Shown piece by piece: positions 16,243-25,381 of a stretch of DNA of 64,000 bases. The position numbers and the translations under genes were made by a program. The notes beneath the pieces are model-generated. The model worked only from the letters and a program-made list of their open reading frames with translations. It made no database searches and was not told the DNA's origin. Every line of letters begins with the position of its first letter. The stretch's first letter is position 1. This stretch comes from Roseiarcus sp036489975 (GTDB taxonomy: Bacteria > Pseudomonadota > Alphaproteobacteria > Rhizobiales > Beijerinckiaceae), in contig DASXES010000085.1 of NCBI GenBank assembly GCA_036489975.1, forward strand, positions 1 through 64,000, written 5' to 3'.

Positions 16243-16707
16243 GTGGATCGATTTCTTTCGAATTTCACCCACCGGTTCGACGCCAAGGGGCGGATCTCGA
16301 TTCCAGCTCCGTTCCGCCAGGTTCTGGCCAAGGACGGCTTCGCCGGCGTCTACGTCCATCCTTCGCTCGATGCGCCGGCGCTCGACTGCGGCGGCAACGC
16401 GTTGATTGCCGAGATCGACTCACTCTTGCAAACGATGCCGGCCTATTCGCAGGCACGCGACGCCTTTGCAACGGCGCTTTTGGGGATGAGCGAGGTCTTG
16501 CGCCTCGACTCGGAGGGCAGGGTCTTCTTCGAGGAACGCCTCAAGAATGCGTTGGGGCTCGCCTCGGAGGCGGTGTTCGTCGGGCAGGGGCACAAGTTCC
16601 AGATCTGGGAGCCGATGCGCTTCCAGGCTCATCTCGAGCAGGCGCGGGAGCGGGTCCGGCGCATGCGCGCGGAGCGCGACGCGCAAGCGCCGCCGGGGGC
16701 TTCCTGA
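16243..16707 (+). CDS. mraZ: Transcriptional regulator MraZ
   Basis: A 154-residue MraZ, the AbrB-like double-domain regulator at the head of dcw clusters. The two SpoVT-AbrB halves are seen as FDAKGRISIPAPFRQVL (residues 12-28) and LDSEGRVFFEERLKNALG (about 88-105). The start is GTG (MDRFLSNFTHRF) after a GAAGGG box. The C-terminus is Arg/Ala-rich. The stop overlaps the rsmH start by one base (TGATG). It probably represses its own operon through the repeats at 16133-16166. Confidence 0.95.
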   Translation: MDRFLSNFTHRFDAKGRISIPAPFRQVLAKDGFAGVYVHPSLDAPALDCGGNALIAEIDSLLQTMPAYSQARDAFATALLGMSEVLRLDSEGRVFFEERLKNALGLASEAVFVGQGHKFQIWEPMRFQAHLEQARERVRRMRAERDAQAPPGAS

Positions 16708-17717
16708 TGAGCGCCGCCGCGCCCACCGGGCTCGGCCATGTTCCGGTCCTGCTCAAAGAGGCGATGGAGGCGCTCGACCCTCGCGCCGGAGGCCTTTATG
16801 TCGACGGCACCTTTGGCAGCGGCGGCTATTCGCGCGCGCTGCTCGAGGTGGGCGCGCGCGTGATCGCATTTGATCGCGACCCCTCGGCCATTCGCGCCGG
16901 CGAAGCGCTGAAGGCTTCGTCCGGCGGCCGGCTCGAACTCGTCGAGGCGCGCTTCGGCCAGCTCGACGAGGTCGCCGGGCGTCTGGGCGTTGAGGCGATG
17001 GACGGCATCGTACTCGACATCGGCGTTTCGTCGATGCAGCTCGACGAGGCGGCGCGCGGCTTCTCGCTGCGCTTCGACGCGCCCCTTGATATGCGCATGG
17101 GACGCGGCGGCCGTTCTGCCGCCGACATCCTGCGCGATGAGGATGAGGCGACGATCGCCGACATTCTGTTTCATTTCGGCGAGGAGCGCGCCGCGCGGCG
17201 GATCGCGCGCGCTATCGTCGCCGATCGCGAGACGAAGCCCTTCACCTCGACGCTGGAGCTCGCTGGGATGATCGCGCGAGTCGCGCCGGCGCGACGTGGC
17301 GAGCTCACCCATCCCGCGACGCGCGCCTTTCAGGCTTTGCGCATCGCCGTCAACGACGAGCTCGGCGAGCTCTCTCTCGCGCTTTTCGCCGCCGAGCTTT
17401 TGCTCAAGCCCGGCGGGCGCCTCGCGATTGTGACGTTCCACTCGCTCGAGGACCGGATCGTCAAGCAGTTCTTCGTCGGACGCTCGAACCGCGGACACGC
17501 CGCCTCGCGCCGCTTGCCCGGCGAGCCGGCCGAGGCCGCGCCGACATTCGACGTTCCGCGCCGCCAGCCGATCGAAGCGAGCGAGGCGGAGACAAGCGCA
17601 AATCCGCGCTCGCGCTCGGCGAAATTGCGGTTTGGAATCCGCACCAGCGCGGCGTCGCGGGGACGGGACGAGAATATTGAGGCGCTGGCTCGACTGCCGG
17701 CGCGAAGGGGGAGATGA
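16707..17717 (+). CDS. rsmH: 16S rRNA (cytosine-1402-N4)-methyltransferase RsmH
   Basis: A 336-residue SAM-dependent methyltransferase modifying C1402 of 16S rRNA. It begins GHVPVLLKEAMEAL, has the glycine-rich YVDGTFGSGGYSRALLE and the motif GIVLDIGVSSMQLDEAARGFSLRFDAPLDMRM, and ends with the LRFGIRT-like C-terminus. The start at 16707 is translationally coupled to mraZ. Longer in-frame extension upstream to 16146 runs across mraZ and is rejected. Confidence 0.96.
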   Translation: MSAAAPTGLGHVPVLLKEAMEALDPRAGGLYVDGTFGSGGYSRALLEVGARVIAFDRDPSAIRAGEALKASSGGRLELVEARFGQLDEVAGRLGVEAMDGIVLDIGVSSMQLDEAARGFSLRFDAPLDMRMGRGGRSAADILRDEDEATIADILFHFGEERAARRIARAIVADRETKPFTSTLELAGMIARVAPARRGELTHPATRAFQALRIAVNDELGELSLALFAAELLLKPGGRLAIVTFHSLEDRIVKQFFVGRSNRGHAASRRLPGEPAEAAPTFDVPRRQPIEASEAETSANPRSRSAKLRFGIRTSAASRGRDENIEALARLPARRGR

Positions 17718-17723
17718 GAGAAG

Positions 17724-18104
17724 ATGTGGCGCATCCTGCACGCATTCGCCATAGCCGCGCTGATCGGATCGGCGGCCTATGTCTACGGCGTCAAATATCG
17801 AACGATCTACGCCTCGGAACAATTGGTCAAGACGCGCCATCTCATCGAAAAAGAGAAGGACGCCATCAGCCTTCTGCGGGCCGAATATGCGCATCTTGCC
17901 CGGCCCGACCGCGTGCAGGCGCTCGCCGACTCGAAGCTTGGCCTTGAGCCTCTGGCGCTGACGCGGATCGCAACCATCGACGAATTGCCCGACGCGAGCC
18001 CCAAGGTCGACTCGATCGGCCGCGCCCTCGAATCGCTTGGATTCACCGCCGACAACGCCACTCCGGCGATCACCGCCTCGGCCGCAACTCCGCCGGTGAG
18101 ATAG
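17724..18104 (+). CDS. ftsL: Cell division protein FtsL
   Basis: A 126-residue bitopic division protein that forms a complex with FtsB and FtsQ and activates FtsWI. It has one N-terminal membrane helix (about residues 5-22, FAIAALIGSAAYVYGV) and a periplasmic coiled coil (about 30-62), followed by RPDRVQALADSKLGLEPL, a typical FtsL C-terminal motif. Located between rsmH and ftsI as in other dcw clusters. The Ala/Thr-rich tail is poorly conserved. Confidence 0.9.
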   Translation: MWRILHAFAIAALIGSAAYVYGVKYRTIYASEQLVKTRHLIEKEKDAISLLRAEYAHLARPDRVQALADSKLGLEPLALTRIATIDELPDASPKVDSIGRALESLGFTADNATPAITASAATPPVR

Positions 18105-18108
18105 GAAA

Positions 18109-20016
18109 ATGGCTGAGGATCCGATCGTCCCGTCAGCGAAGCCCGCGCCTCGCCCGAAGCCGCGCCTCAAGCTGTTGGACGTCTTGGCTGAGGCAGCGAT
18201 CGCCGGGCTCAGGCGCTATCTGCCGAAGAATTTCGGCGTCGATCTCACGCCGCCGGCCGCGCGCCCCCAGGCGCCAGCGGGGGCAGGAAAAGCAAAGCTG
18301 AAGGCGTTCGCCCGCGACTTGCTGTCGACGCGGCTCGATCGCTCTGGCGCGCGTGTCCGCACCATCGCGCTGGGACTGTTCGTCGCTTACGCCGGCCTCG
18401 GCGTGAAGCTGCTCGTGCTCGGCCTCTCGCACGATCCGCCACAGACGCTGAAGACGGCGGCTGACGGCGCAATCTCAGGGGCCAGGCCCGATCTGCTCGA
18501 TCGCAACGGCGCCATCCTCGCCACCGACGTCAAGACTATGTCCGTGTTCGCCGAGCCGAACCGAATCATTGACATCGACGAGGCGGTCGAGCTCATCACC
18601 GCCGTGCTTCCCGACGTCAATGCGAAGGAGCTGCGGCAGCGGCTGAGTTCGAAGAAAGGCTTCATCTGGGTCAAGCGGCAGATCACGCCGAAGGAACAGG
18701 CCGAAATCTTTCACCTCGGCCTGCCCGGCGTCGGCTTCCTGCCGGAGAACAAGCGCATCTATCCCAACGGTCCGATCGGCGCCTACGTGATCGGGTATGT
18801 CAATGAGGACAATGTCGGCATCGCCGGCATGGAGAAATATCTCGATGAGCAGAGTCTGACCGATCCGCATGTCCCGGGATTCACGGTCGATCCCGACCGC
18901 TTGAAGCCGGTCCGCCTGTCGCTCGATCTGAAGGCCACTCACGCTTTGCGCGACGAACTCGTGGACGGAATGGACCGCTTCAAGGCGAGGGCGGCGGCGG
19001 GCATGATCATCGACGTCAACACCGGCGAGGTGATCGCGCTCGAATCGCTGCCCGATTTCGATCCCAACGATCCGAGCGACGCTCAAGACCCGAGCAAGAT
19101 CAACCGCATCAATGTCGGCGTCTACGAGATGGGCTCAACCTTCAAGGCGCTCTCGCTCGCCATGGCGCTCGACTCCGGCAAGGTCACCCTCGGCTCGCAC
19201 GTGGACGCGCGCGAGAGCTTGCGCTACGGGCGGTTCACCATCCACGATTTTCACGCCACCCATCGCGTGCTGACGGTGCCCGAAGTGTTCACCCATTCCT
19301 CGAACATCGGCGCCGCTCGACTTGCGCTGATGGTCGGCGTCGAGGGCCATAAGGCGTTTTTGAAAAAGATGGGCCAGCTCGACCGCTTGCGTACCGAGTT
19401 GCCGGAGAGCGCCGAGCCGCTGGTGCCCAAGCACTGGGGGCTTCTCAACACCATGACCATCGCCTTCGGTCAGGGACTCAATGTCGCGCCCATCCAGGCG
19501 GTGATGGCGGTATGCGCGCTGGTCAACGGCGGCACGATGATGAAGCCGACCTTCCTGCCGCGCACCCTGGAGGAGGCGGACAAGGTCGGCCATCGCGTGA
19601 TCAGCGAGCAGACCTCGGAGTCCATGCGTTATCTCATGCGCTCGAACGCCACCCATGGGTCCGCAAGTTTCGCCAATATTCCGGGCTACTATGTTGGAGG
19701 CAAGACGGGTACGGCCGACAAGATCATCCACGGCCATTATTCGCAGAACAGGGTTTTCAACACCTTCATGGCGATCACCCCGGCGGACAAGCCGAAGTAC
19801 CTCTATCTGACGATCTATGACGATCCGCAGGCGCTGCCCGAGGATCACGGATACCACACCGCCGCCTACAACGCCGGGCGGGTGGCGGGCGCGCTGATCC
19901 GCCGGGTCGAACCGCTCGAGGGCGTGCCGCCCAGGAAAGAGCCGCCAACTCAGCCATTCCCCATCATCGCCCGACTGGGGTATGGAGCCGACGCGGACAA
20001 GACCGGCAAGGAGTGA
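18109..20016 (+). CDS. ftsI: Peptidoglycan transpeptidase FtsI (PBP3)
   Basis: A 635-residue class B penicillin-binding protein cross-linking septal peptidoglycan. It has a cytoplasmic N-terminal tail, a membrane anchor at about residues 82-105, a dimerisation domain, and the transpeptidase domain. Active-site motifs are intact: STFK (about residue 342), SSN (about 397) and KTGT (about 532). The N-terminal tail of about 80 residues is longer than in Escherichia coli, as is common in alphaproteobacteria. Directly after ftsL (4 bp) and before murE. Confidence 0.96.
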   Translation: MAEDPIVPSAKPAPRPKPRLKLLDVLAEAAIAGLRRYLPKNFGVDLTPPAARPQAPAGAGKAKLKAFARDLLSTRLDRSGARVRTIALGLFVAYAGLGVKLLVLGLSHDPPQTLKTAADGAISGARPDLLDRNGAILATDVKTMSVFAEPNRIIDIDEAVELITAVLPDVNAKELRQRLSSKKGFIWVKRQITPKEQAEIFHLGLPGVGFLPENKRIYPNGPIGAYVIGYVNEDNVGIAGMEKYLDEQSLTDPHVPGFTVDPDRLKPVRLSLDLKATHALRDELVDGMDRFKARAAAGMIIDVNTGEVIALESLPDFDPNDPSDAQDPSKINRINVGVYEMGSTFKALSLAMALDSGKVTLGSHVDARESLRYGRFTIHDFHATHRVLTVPEVFTHSSNIGAARLALMVGVEGHKAFLKKMGQLDRLRTELPESAEPLVPKHWGLLNTMTIAFGQGLNVAPIQAVMAVCALVNGGTMMKPTFLPRTLEEADKVGHRVISEQTSESMRYLMRSNATHGSASFANIPGYYVGGKTGTADKIIHGHYSQNRVFNTFMAITPADKPKYLYLTIYDDPQALPEDHGYHTAAYNAGRVAGALIRRVEPLEGVPPRKEPPTQPFPIIARLGYGADADKTGKE

Positions 20017-20027
20017 CATCCAGGGCA

Positions 20028-21470
20028 ATGAGACGGCTTGGCGACATCCTCGAGCTCAAGGACGCCGACCGCGCGCTCGCATCGCGGGCGATCGCCGGCC
20101 TTGCGTTCGACAGCCGGAAGACGGCGCCGGGCGACATCTTCTTCGCGCTGGCCGGCGCGAAGGACGATGGCCTGAAGCACGTCGGCGAGGCGGTCGAGAA
20201 GGGCGCAGCCGCAATCGTCGCCGAGCGTTGGGCGGACGCCCCCAGCGCCGTTTTCGTCCAGGTCGCCGACGCGCGCGCCGCGCTGGCTCACGCCGCCGCG
20301 CGCTTCTATCCGCGTCAACCTGAGACGATCGTCGCGGTCACTGGCACGAGCGGCAAAACCTCGGTCGCCGCCTTCGTGCGCCAGATCTGGCGGGCAGCAG
20401 GTTACGAGGCGGCTTCGATTGGAACCATCGGCGTCGTTTCGCGCCCGCTGACCGTCTACGGTTCGCTGACGACGCCGGATCCGATCGCGCTGCACGAACT
20501 TCTCGATCGACTAGCAGCGAACGAGGTCACGCATCTTGCGATCGAAGCCTCCTCGCACGGCCTCGACCAGAAGCGGCTCGACGGCGTGCGGCTTGCCGCC
20601 GGCGCGTTCACCAACCTGACGCGCGATCACATGGACTATCACGCCACCGTCGAGGATTATCTCAAGGCCAAGCTCAGGCTGTTCGAGGAGCTTCTGCTCG
20701 GTGGCGCGCCGGCCGTCATCGACGCCGACAGCGCGATCGCCCCGCAGGTTATCGAAGCGGCGCGGACGCGCGGCCTTCAGGTGGTCACGGTCGGCGCCAA
20801 AGGCGAGACGATCCGCCTCGTCTCGGCTGAGCGCGACGGCCTGTCTTCGGCTCTCGACCTTCAGTTCGGCGGCCGCAGCTTCCGTGCGAGGTTTCCTCTG
20901 GCGGGCGATTTTCAGATCTCCAACGCGCTGGTCGCGGCCGGCCTCTGCATCGCCACGGGCAGCGACGCGGGCGCCGTGTTCGACGCGCTGCAAAAGCTTG
21001 AGGGCGCGACGGGTCGGCTCGAGCGCGTGGGCGACATTCGGGGCGCGAGCGTCTTCGTCGACTATGCGCACAAGCCCGATGCGCTCGAAAAGGCGCTGGA
21101 CGCGCTGCGTCCATTCGTGCCCGGACGCCTCGTCCTGGTGTTCGGCTGCGGGGGCGACCGCGATGCTGGCAAGCGGCCGATCATGGGCGAGATCGCCGCG
21201 CGCTGCGCGGACATTACGATCGTTACCGACGACAACCCGCGCTCCGAGAAGCCGGAGGCGATTCGCCAGCAGATTCTTGCCGCTGCGCCTCTTGCGCTCG
21301 AGATCGGCGACCGCGCCGCCGCAATTCGCGCTGGTGTTTCGATGCTGCTTGGCGGCGACGCGCTCCTGATCGCCGGCAAGGGCCACGAAACGGGGCAGAT
21401 CGTTGGCGACGAGACACTGCCGTTCTCCGACGCCGATGAAGTGCGCGCGGCGCTTAAGGAGGCGCAATGA
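20028..21470 (+). CDS. murE: UDP-MurNAc-tripeptide ligase MurE
   Basis: A 480-residue cytoplasmic ATP-dependent ligase adding the third amino acid to the peptidoglycan precursor. It has the P-loop GTSGKTS, the central domain with EASSHGLDQKRLDG, and DDNPRSE, the DNPR motif that specifies meso-diaminopimelate. The ATG at 20028 (MRRLGDILEL) has CAGGG upstream. An alternative GTG at 20013 would overlap the ftsI stop. It ends in an ATGA overlap with murF. Confidence 0.95.
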   Translation: MRRLGDILELKDADRALASRAIAGLAFDSRKTAPGDIFFALAGAKDDGLKHVGEAVEKGAAAIVAERWADAPSAVFVQVADARAALAHAAARFYPRQPETIVAVTGTSGKTSVAAFVRQIWRAAGYEAASIGTIGVVSRPLTVYGSLTTPDPIALHELLDRLAANEVTHLAIEASSHGLDQKRLDGVRLAAGAFTNLTRDHMDYHATVEDYLKAKLRLFEELLLGGAPAVIDADSAIAPQVIEAARTRGLQVVTVGAKGETIRLVSAERDGLSSALDLQFGGRSFRARFPLAGDFQISNALVAAGLCIATGSDAGAVFDALQKLEGATGRLERVGDIRGASVFVDYAHKPDALEKALDALRPFVPGRLVLVFGCGGDRDAGKRPIMGEIAARCADITIVTDDNPRSEKPEAIRQQILAAAPLALEIGDRAAAIRAGVSMLLGGDALLIAGKGHETGQIVGDETLPFSDADEVRAALKEAQ

Positions 21471-22891
21471 CGGCGCTGTGGAGCGGAGTGGAACTGAGCG
21501 CCGTGCTCGGCGGCGCGCCGAGCAAGCCGCCGAGCGCGACTGTCAGCGGCGTTTCGATCGACAGCCGGACGCTTGCGCCGGGCGACCTCTTCGTCGCCAT
21601 CAAGGGCGACGCACATGACGGTCATGATCATGTCGCGCGCGCCTTCGAGGCGGGCGCTTCAGCGGCCGTGGTGTCACGCGAGCGAGCGCATGAGCTCGCC
21701 GCTTTGGGTCCGGTATTCGCGGTCGCGGACACCCTGAAGGCGATGGAGACGTTGGGCCTCGCGGCGCGTCGGCGTTCGAAGGCGAAGATCGTCGCGGTGA
21801 CCGGGTCGGTCGGCAAGACGACCGCCAAAGAGATGCTGCGCGCGATGCTGACAGCTTGCGGCGAAACGCACGCTTCAGCCGCTTCCTACAACAATCACTG
21901 GGGCGTGCCGCTGACCCTCGCGCGCATGCTGGCGAACGCCCGCTTCGGCGTCATCGAGATGGGCATGAATCATGCGGGCGAAATCACGCCGCTCACTCGC
22001 ATGGCGCGGCCGCACGCAGCCTTTGTTACGACGATCGCCCCGGTCCACATCGAATATCTTGGCTCGATCGAAGCGATCGCCGACGCGAAGGCGGAGATCT
22101 TCCTTGGCCTCGAGCCTCACGGAACAGCGGTCTTGAATCGCGACGCCCCGCAATTCGAACGTCTGGCGAAAGCGGCCGGGGCGCGCGGCGCGCGGATCCT
22201 GAGCTTTGGCCACGGCGCGGACTGCGACGCCAGGCTTCTCGAGGTGGGGGCGATCGACGGCGGATCGCGCGTGAAGGCGCGCCTGCTCGGCCGCGCCGTG
22301 ACGTTCGAGCTCGGCGCTCCCGGAGTCCATATGGCGGAAAATGCGCTCGGCGCGCTGCTCGCGGCGGAAGCGCTCGGCGCCGATCTCGGCGCCTGCGCCG
22401 CGGCGCTCCGTGCCTTTTCGCCGCAGAAGGGCAGGGGCGAGCGCTTCTCGGTGGCGACGCCTGACGGTCCGGCGACCATCATCGACGAAAGCTACAACGC
22501 CAATCCGGCCTCGATGCGCGCTGCGCTCGCCCTGCTTGCCGCGGCCAAGCCTGGTCCGGAAGGACGCCGGATCGCCGTCATCGGCGACATGCTCGAACTC
22601 GGGCCGAAGGCGGCGGCGATGCACGCCGAACTCGCCGCCGATCTCAGCGCCAGCAAGGTGGATCTCTTGTTCGGCGCAGGCCCGCTCACGCGCGCGCTCT
22701 ACGAGGCCGCGCCGCCGTCGATGCGGGCCGCCTGGACCGAGCGGTCGAGCGAGCTCACGGACGAGGTCGCCCGGACCCTGCGCGGCGGCGACATCGCCAT
22801 GATCAAAGGCTCGAACGGCAGCCGCATGGGTCCGCTCGTCGCGGCTTTGCGCGATCGTTTCGCTCATAGGCCAGGAGGCCAGGCATGCTAA
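21467..22891 (+). CDS. murF: UDP-MurNAc-tripeptide D-Ala-D-Ala ligase MurF
   Basis: A 474-residue cytoplasmic ligase adding the D-Ala-D-Ala dipeptide to the UDP-MurNAc-tripeptide. The P-loop GSVGKTT, the EMGMNHAGEI motif and DESYNANPASM are all canonical. Overlaps murE by 4 bp and mraY by 7 bp, indicating translational coupling. Confidence 0.96.
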   Translation: MTALWSGVELSAVLGGAPSKPPSATVSGVSIDSRTLAPGDLFVAIKGDAHDGHDHVARAFEAGASAAVVSRERAHELAALGPVFAVADTLKAMETLGLAARRRSKAKIVAVTGSVGKTTAKEMLRAMLTACGETHASAASYNNHWGVPLTLARMLANARFGVIEMGMNHAGEITPLTRMARPHAAFVTTIAPVHIEYLGSIEAIADAKAEIFLGLEPHGTAVLNRDAPQFERLAKAAGARGARILSFGHGADCDARLLEVGAIDGGSRVKARLLGRAVTFELGAPGVHMAENALGALLAAEALGADLGACAAALRAFSPQKGRGERFSVATPDGPATIIDESYNANPASMRAALALLAAAKPGPEGRRIAVIGDMLELGPKAAAMHAELAADLSASKVDLLFGAGPLTRALYEAAPPSMRAAWTERSSELTDEVARTLRGGDIAMIKGSNGSRMGPLVAALRDRFAHRPGGQAC

Positions 22892-23958
22892 CCTGGCTGG
22901 CCGAGCTCCCGGGCGTTTTCCATCTGTTTCGGTATCTCACCTTCCGCACGCTTGGCGCCGCGGGAACCGGCCTCTTTCTCGTCTTCTTCTTCGGTCCGGC
23001 GATCATTTCCGCGTTGCGTCTGAAGCAGCACGGAGGGCAGCCGATCCGCGCCGACGGACCGGCGTCGCATCTTTTGAGCAAGAAGGGCACGCCGACCATG
23101 GGCGGCCTGATGATCCTGTTCGGGCTCTTCGTCTCAGCCCTGCTATGGGCCAATCTCGAAAGCCCATATGTGTGGATCGTGCTGTTCGTCACCGCGGGCT
23201 TTGCGGTGATCGGCTTCTATGACGATTATCTCAAAGTGACGAAGCAATCGGACCGTGGCTTCTCGGGGCGTGCGCGCCTGTTGGGCGAATATGTGATCGC
23301 CGCGCTCGCCTGCTATGCGCTGATGCAGGTCAACACCGAGAGCGCGACGGCGCTCGCCGTGCCTTTCGTCAATGGCTTCGTGTTCGACTTTGGCTGGGGA
23401 TTCCTCCTCTTCGGTCCGTTCGTCATCGTCGCGTTCGGCAATGCGGTCAACCTGACGGACGGCCTCGACGGACTCGCGATCGTGCCGGTGATGATCTGCG
23501 CGGCGACCCTGGGGCTCATCGCCTATATCGCCGGCAATGTTCTCTATTCGCACTATCTTCTGATCGATCACGTTCCGTTCGCTGGCGACCTCATGGTGGT
23601 GTGCGGCGCATTGATCGGCGCGGGCGTCGGGTTCCTGTGGTTCAACGCGCCCCCGGCGCAGATCTTCATGGGCGACACCGGATCGTTGGCGCTCGGCGGC
23701 CTCCTCGGCGCGACGGCGGTGGCGGTCAAGCACGAGGTCGTGCTGGCGGTGATCGGCGGGTTGTTCGTGATGGAGGCGGCGTCGGTCGTCGTGCAGGTGG
23801 CGTCGTTCAAGCTCACCGGCAAGCGGGTTTTCCGCATGGCGCCGATTCATCATCATTTCGAGCAGCTCGGCTGGTCAGAGCCGCAGATCGTGATGCGCTT
23901 CTGGATCATCGCGTTCGTGCTTGCGATGGTCGGCCTCGCGTCGCTGAAGCTGAGGTGA
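22885..23958 (+). CDS. mraY: Phospho-MurNAc-pentapeptide transferase MraY
   Basis: A 357-residue integral membrane enzyme with about ten helices, moving phospho-MurNAc-pentapeptide from UDP to undecaprenyl phosphate to form lipid I. The catalytic signature DDYLKV, NAVNLTDGLDGLA, FMGDTGSLALGG and the HHHFE loop near the C-terminus are intact. The ATG at 22885 lies inside murF. Confidence 0.97.
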   Translation: MLTWLAELPGVFHLFRYLTFRTLGAAGTGLFLVFFFGPAIISALRLKQHGGQPIRADGPASHLLSKKGTPTMGGLMILFGLFVSALLWANLESPYVWIVLFVTAGFAVIGFYDDYLKVTKQSDRGFSGRARLLGEYVIAALACYALMQVNTESATALAVPFVNGFVFDFGWGFLLFGPFVIVAFGNAVNLTDGLDGLAIVPVMICAATLGLIAYIAGNVLYSHYLLIDHVPFAGDLMVVCGALIGAGVGFLWFNAPPAQIFMGDTGSLALGGLLGATAVAVKHEVVLAVIGGLFVMEAASVVVQVASFKLTGKRVFRMAPIHHHFEQLGWSEPQIVMRFWIIAFVLAMVGLASLKLR

Positions 23959-23960
23959 CG

Positions 23961-25376
23961 ATGACTCCGGTCGAGAGCCTGCGCGGGCAAAGCGTCGCCC
24001 TCTTCGGCCTCGGCGGCTCGGGGCTGTCGACGGCGCGGGCGCTGGTCGCAGGCGGGGCGGAAGTCGCTGCGTGGGACGACAACCCGGCAGCGCGGGAGCG
24101 CGCTGAGGCGGCGGGCGTCGCCGTGGTCGATCTCGCCGGGGCCGACTGGCGCAGCTTCAAGGTGTTCGTGCTCGCGCCGGGCGTGCCGCTGACCCATCCG
24201 AAGCCGCATTGGACGGTCGACCTTGCGGACGCGGCCGGGGTTCCGATTATCGGCGATATCGAACTCTTTGTGCGCGAGCGCGGCGCGCGAGCGCCGGACG
24301 CGCCGTTCGTCGCCATCACCGGCACCAACGGCAAATCGACGACCACGGCGCTCATCGCCCATGTGCTGAAAGAGGCTGGCCGCGAAGTCGCGATGGGCGG
24401 CAACATCGGCGTGCCGGTTCTCGACCTGCCGCCGCCGGCGCCACGCCGCACCCATGTCGTCGAATGTTCGTCCTATCAGATCGACCTCGCGCCCTCGCTT
24501 AACCCCAGCATGGGCCTTTTGATCAACATCACCCCGGACCATCTCGACCGGCATGGCGATCTCGCCCGCTACGCCGCGATCAAGGAGCGGCTCGTGGCGA
24601 ACGCCGGGCTTGCGCTTGTCGGGGTCGACGACGAGCCTTGCCGCGAAATCCATGCGCGGTTGAAGGCGCGCGCTGGGATGGCCCGGGTCATAGCGGTCTC
24701 GGGTAGGGACTCGCCGCTCGCGGACGTCTTCGTCAGCCAGCATCGCGTGATGGCGCGCGGAGAAACCGGGCCGGTCGCCGATCTTGCACGCGCGCGCGCG
24801 CTTCGCGGCGCCCATAACGGGCAGAATGCGGCGTTCGCCTATGCGGCCACGCGGGCGCTCGGCGTCGAGCGCGACCGCATCGCGCATGCGTTTGAGACAT
24901 TTCCCGGCCTTGCGCATCGGATGGAGGAGGTCGGCCGGCTTGGCCGGGTGCTGTTCATCAACGATTCGAAAGCGACCAACGCCGACGCCGCCGAGAAGGC
25001 GCTGCTCAGCTTCCGGGATGTCCACTGGATTCTGGGCGGCAGGCCGAAGGCGGGCGGCGTCGAGCCGCTGCGGCCGCTCTTTCCGCGCGTCGCCAAGGCC
25101 TACCTGATCGGCGAGGCGAGCGACGAATTCGCGCGTACGCTCGCCGGAGCTGTCCCGTTCGAGCGTTCTGGGACCCTCAGCGCGGCCGTTGAGGCTGCGG
25201 CGGACAACGCAGCGCAGTCGTCAGCGAGCGAACCTGCGGTGCTGCTGTCGCCGGCCTGCGCGTCGTTCGATCAGTTCGCGAATTTCGAGGCGCGCGGCGA
25301 CGCCTTCCGGGCGCATGTCTTGAAATGGCTTGAGGGGCGCGCGGCGGGCGCGACGCATACGCAGACGGGGAGATAG
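23961..25376 (+). CDS. murD: UDP-MurNAc-alanine D-glutamate ligase MurD
   Basis: A 471-residue cytoplasmic ligase. The N-terminal UDP-binding Rossmann region (VALFGLGGSGLSTARAL), the P-loop GTNGKSTTTALI, the central ECSSYQID and the C-terminal INDSKATNADAAEKAL are all present. The start at 23961 (MTPVESLRGQ) is 2 bp after the mraY stop. Longer in-frame reading from 23601 overlaps mraY and is rejected. Confidence 0.96.
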   Translation: MTPVESLRGQSVALFGLGGSGLSTARALVAGGAEVAAWDDNPAARERAEAAGVAVVDLAGADWRSFKVFVLAPGVPLTHPKPHWTVDLADAAGVPIIGDIELFVRERGARAPDAPFVAITGTNGKSTTTALIAHVLKEAGREVAMGGNIGVPVLDLPPPAPRRTHVVECSSYQIDLAPSLNPSMGLLINITPDHLDRHGDLARYAAIKERLVANAGLALVGVDDEPCREIHARLKARAGMARVIAVSGRDSPLADVFVSQHRVMARGETGPVADLARARALRGAHNGQNAAFAYAATRALGVERDRIAHAFETFPGLAHRMEEVGRLGRVLFINDSKATNADAAEKALLSFRDVHWILGGRPKAGGVEPLRPLFPRVAKAYLIGEASDEFARTLAGAVPFERSGTLSAAVEAAADNAAQSSASEPAVLLSPACASFDQFANFEARGDAFRAHVLKWLEGRAAGATHTQTGR

Positions 25377-25381
25377 GGCTC

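Noticed and set aside
16629..18170. 513-codon minus-strand ORF across mraZ, rsmH and ftsL
   Set aside because: Lies antisense to three conserved dcw genes and has no recognisable domain.
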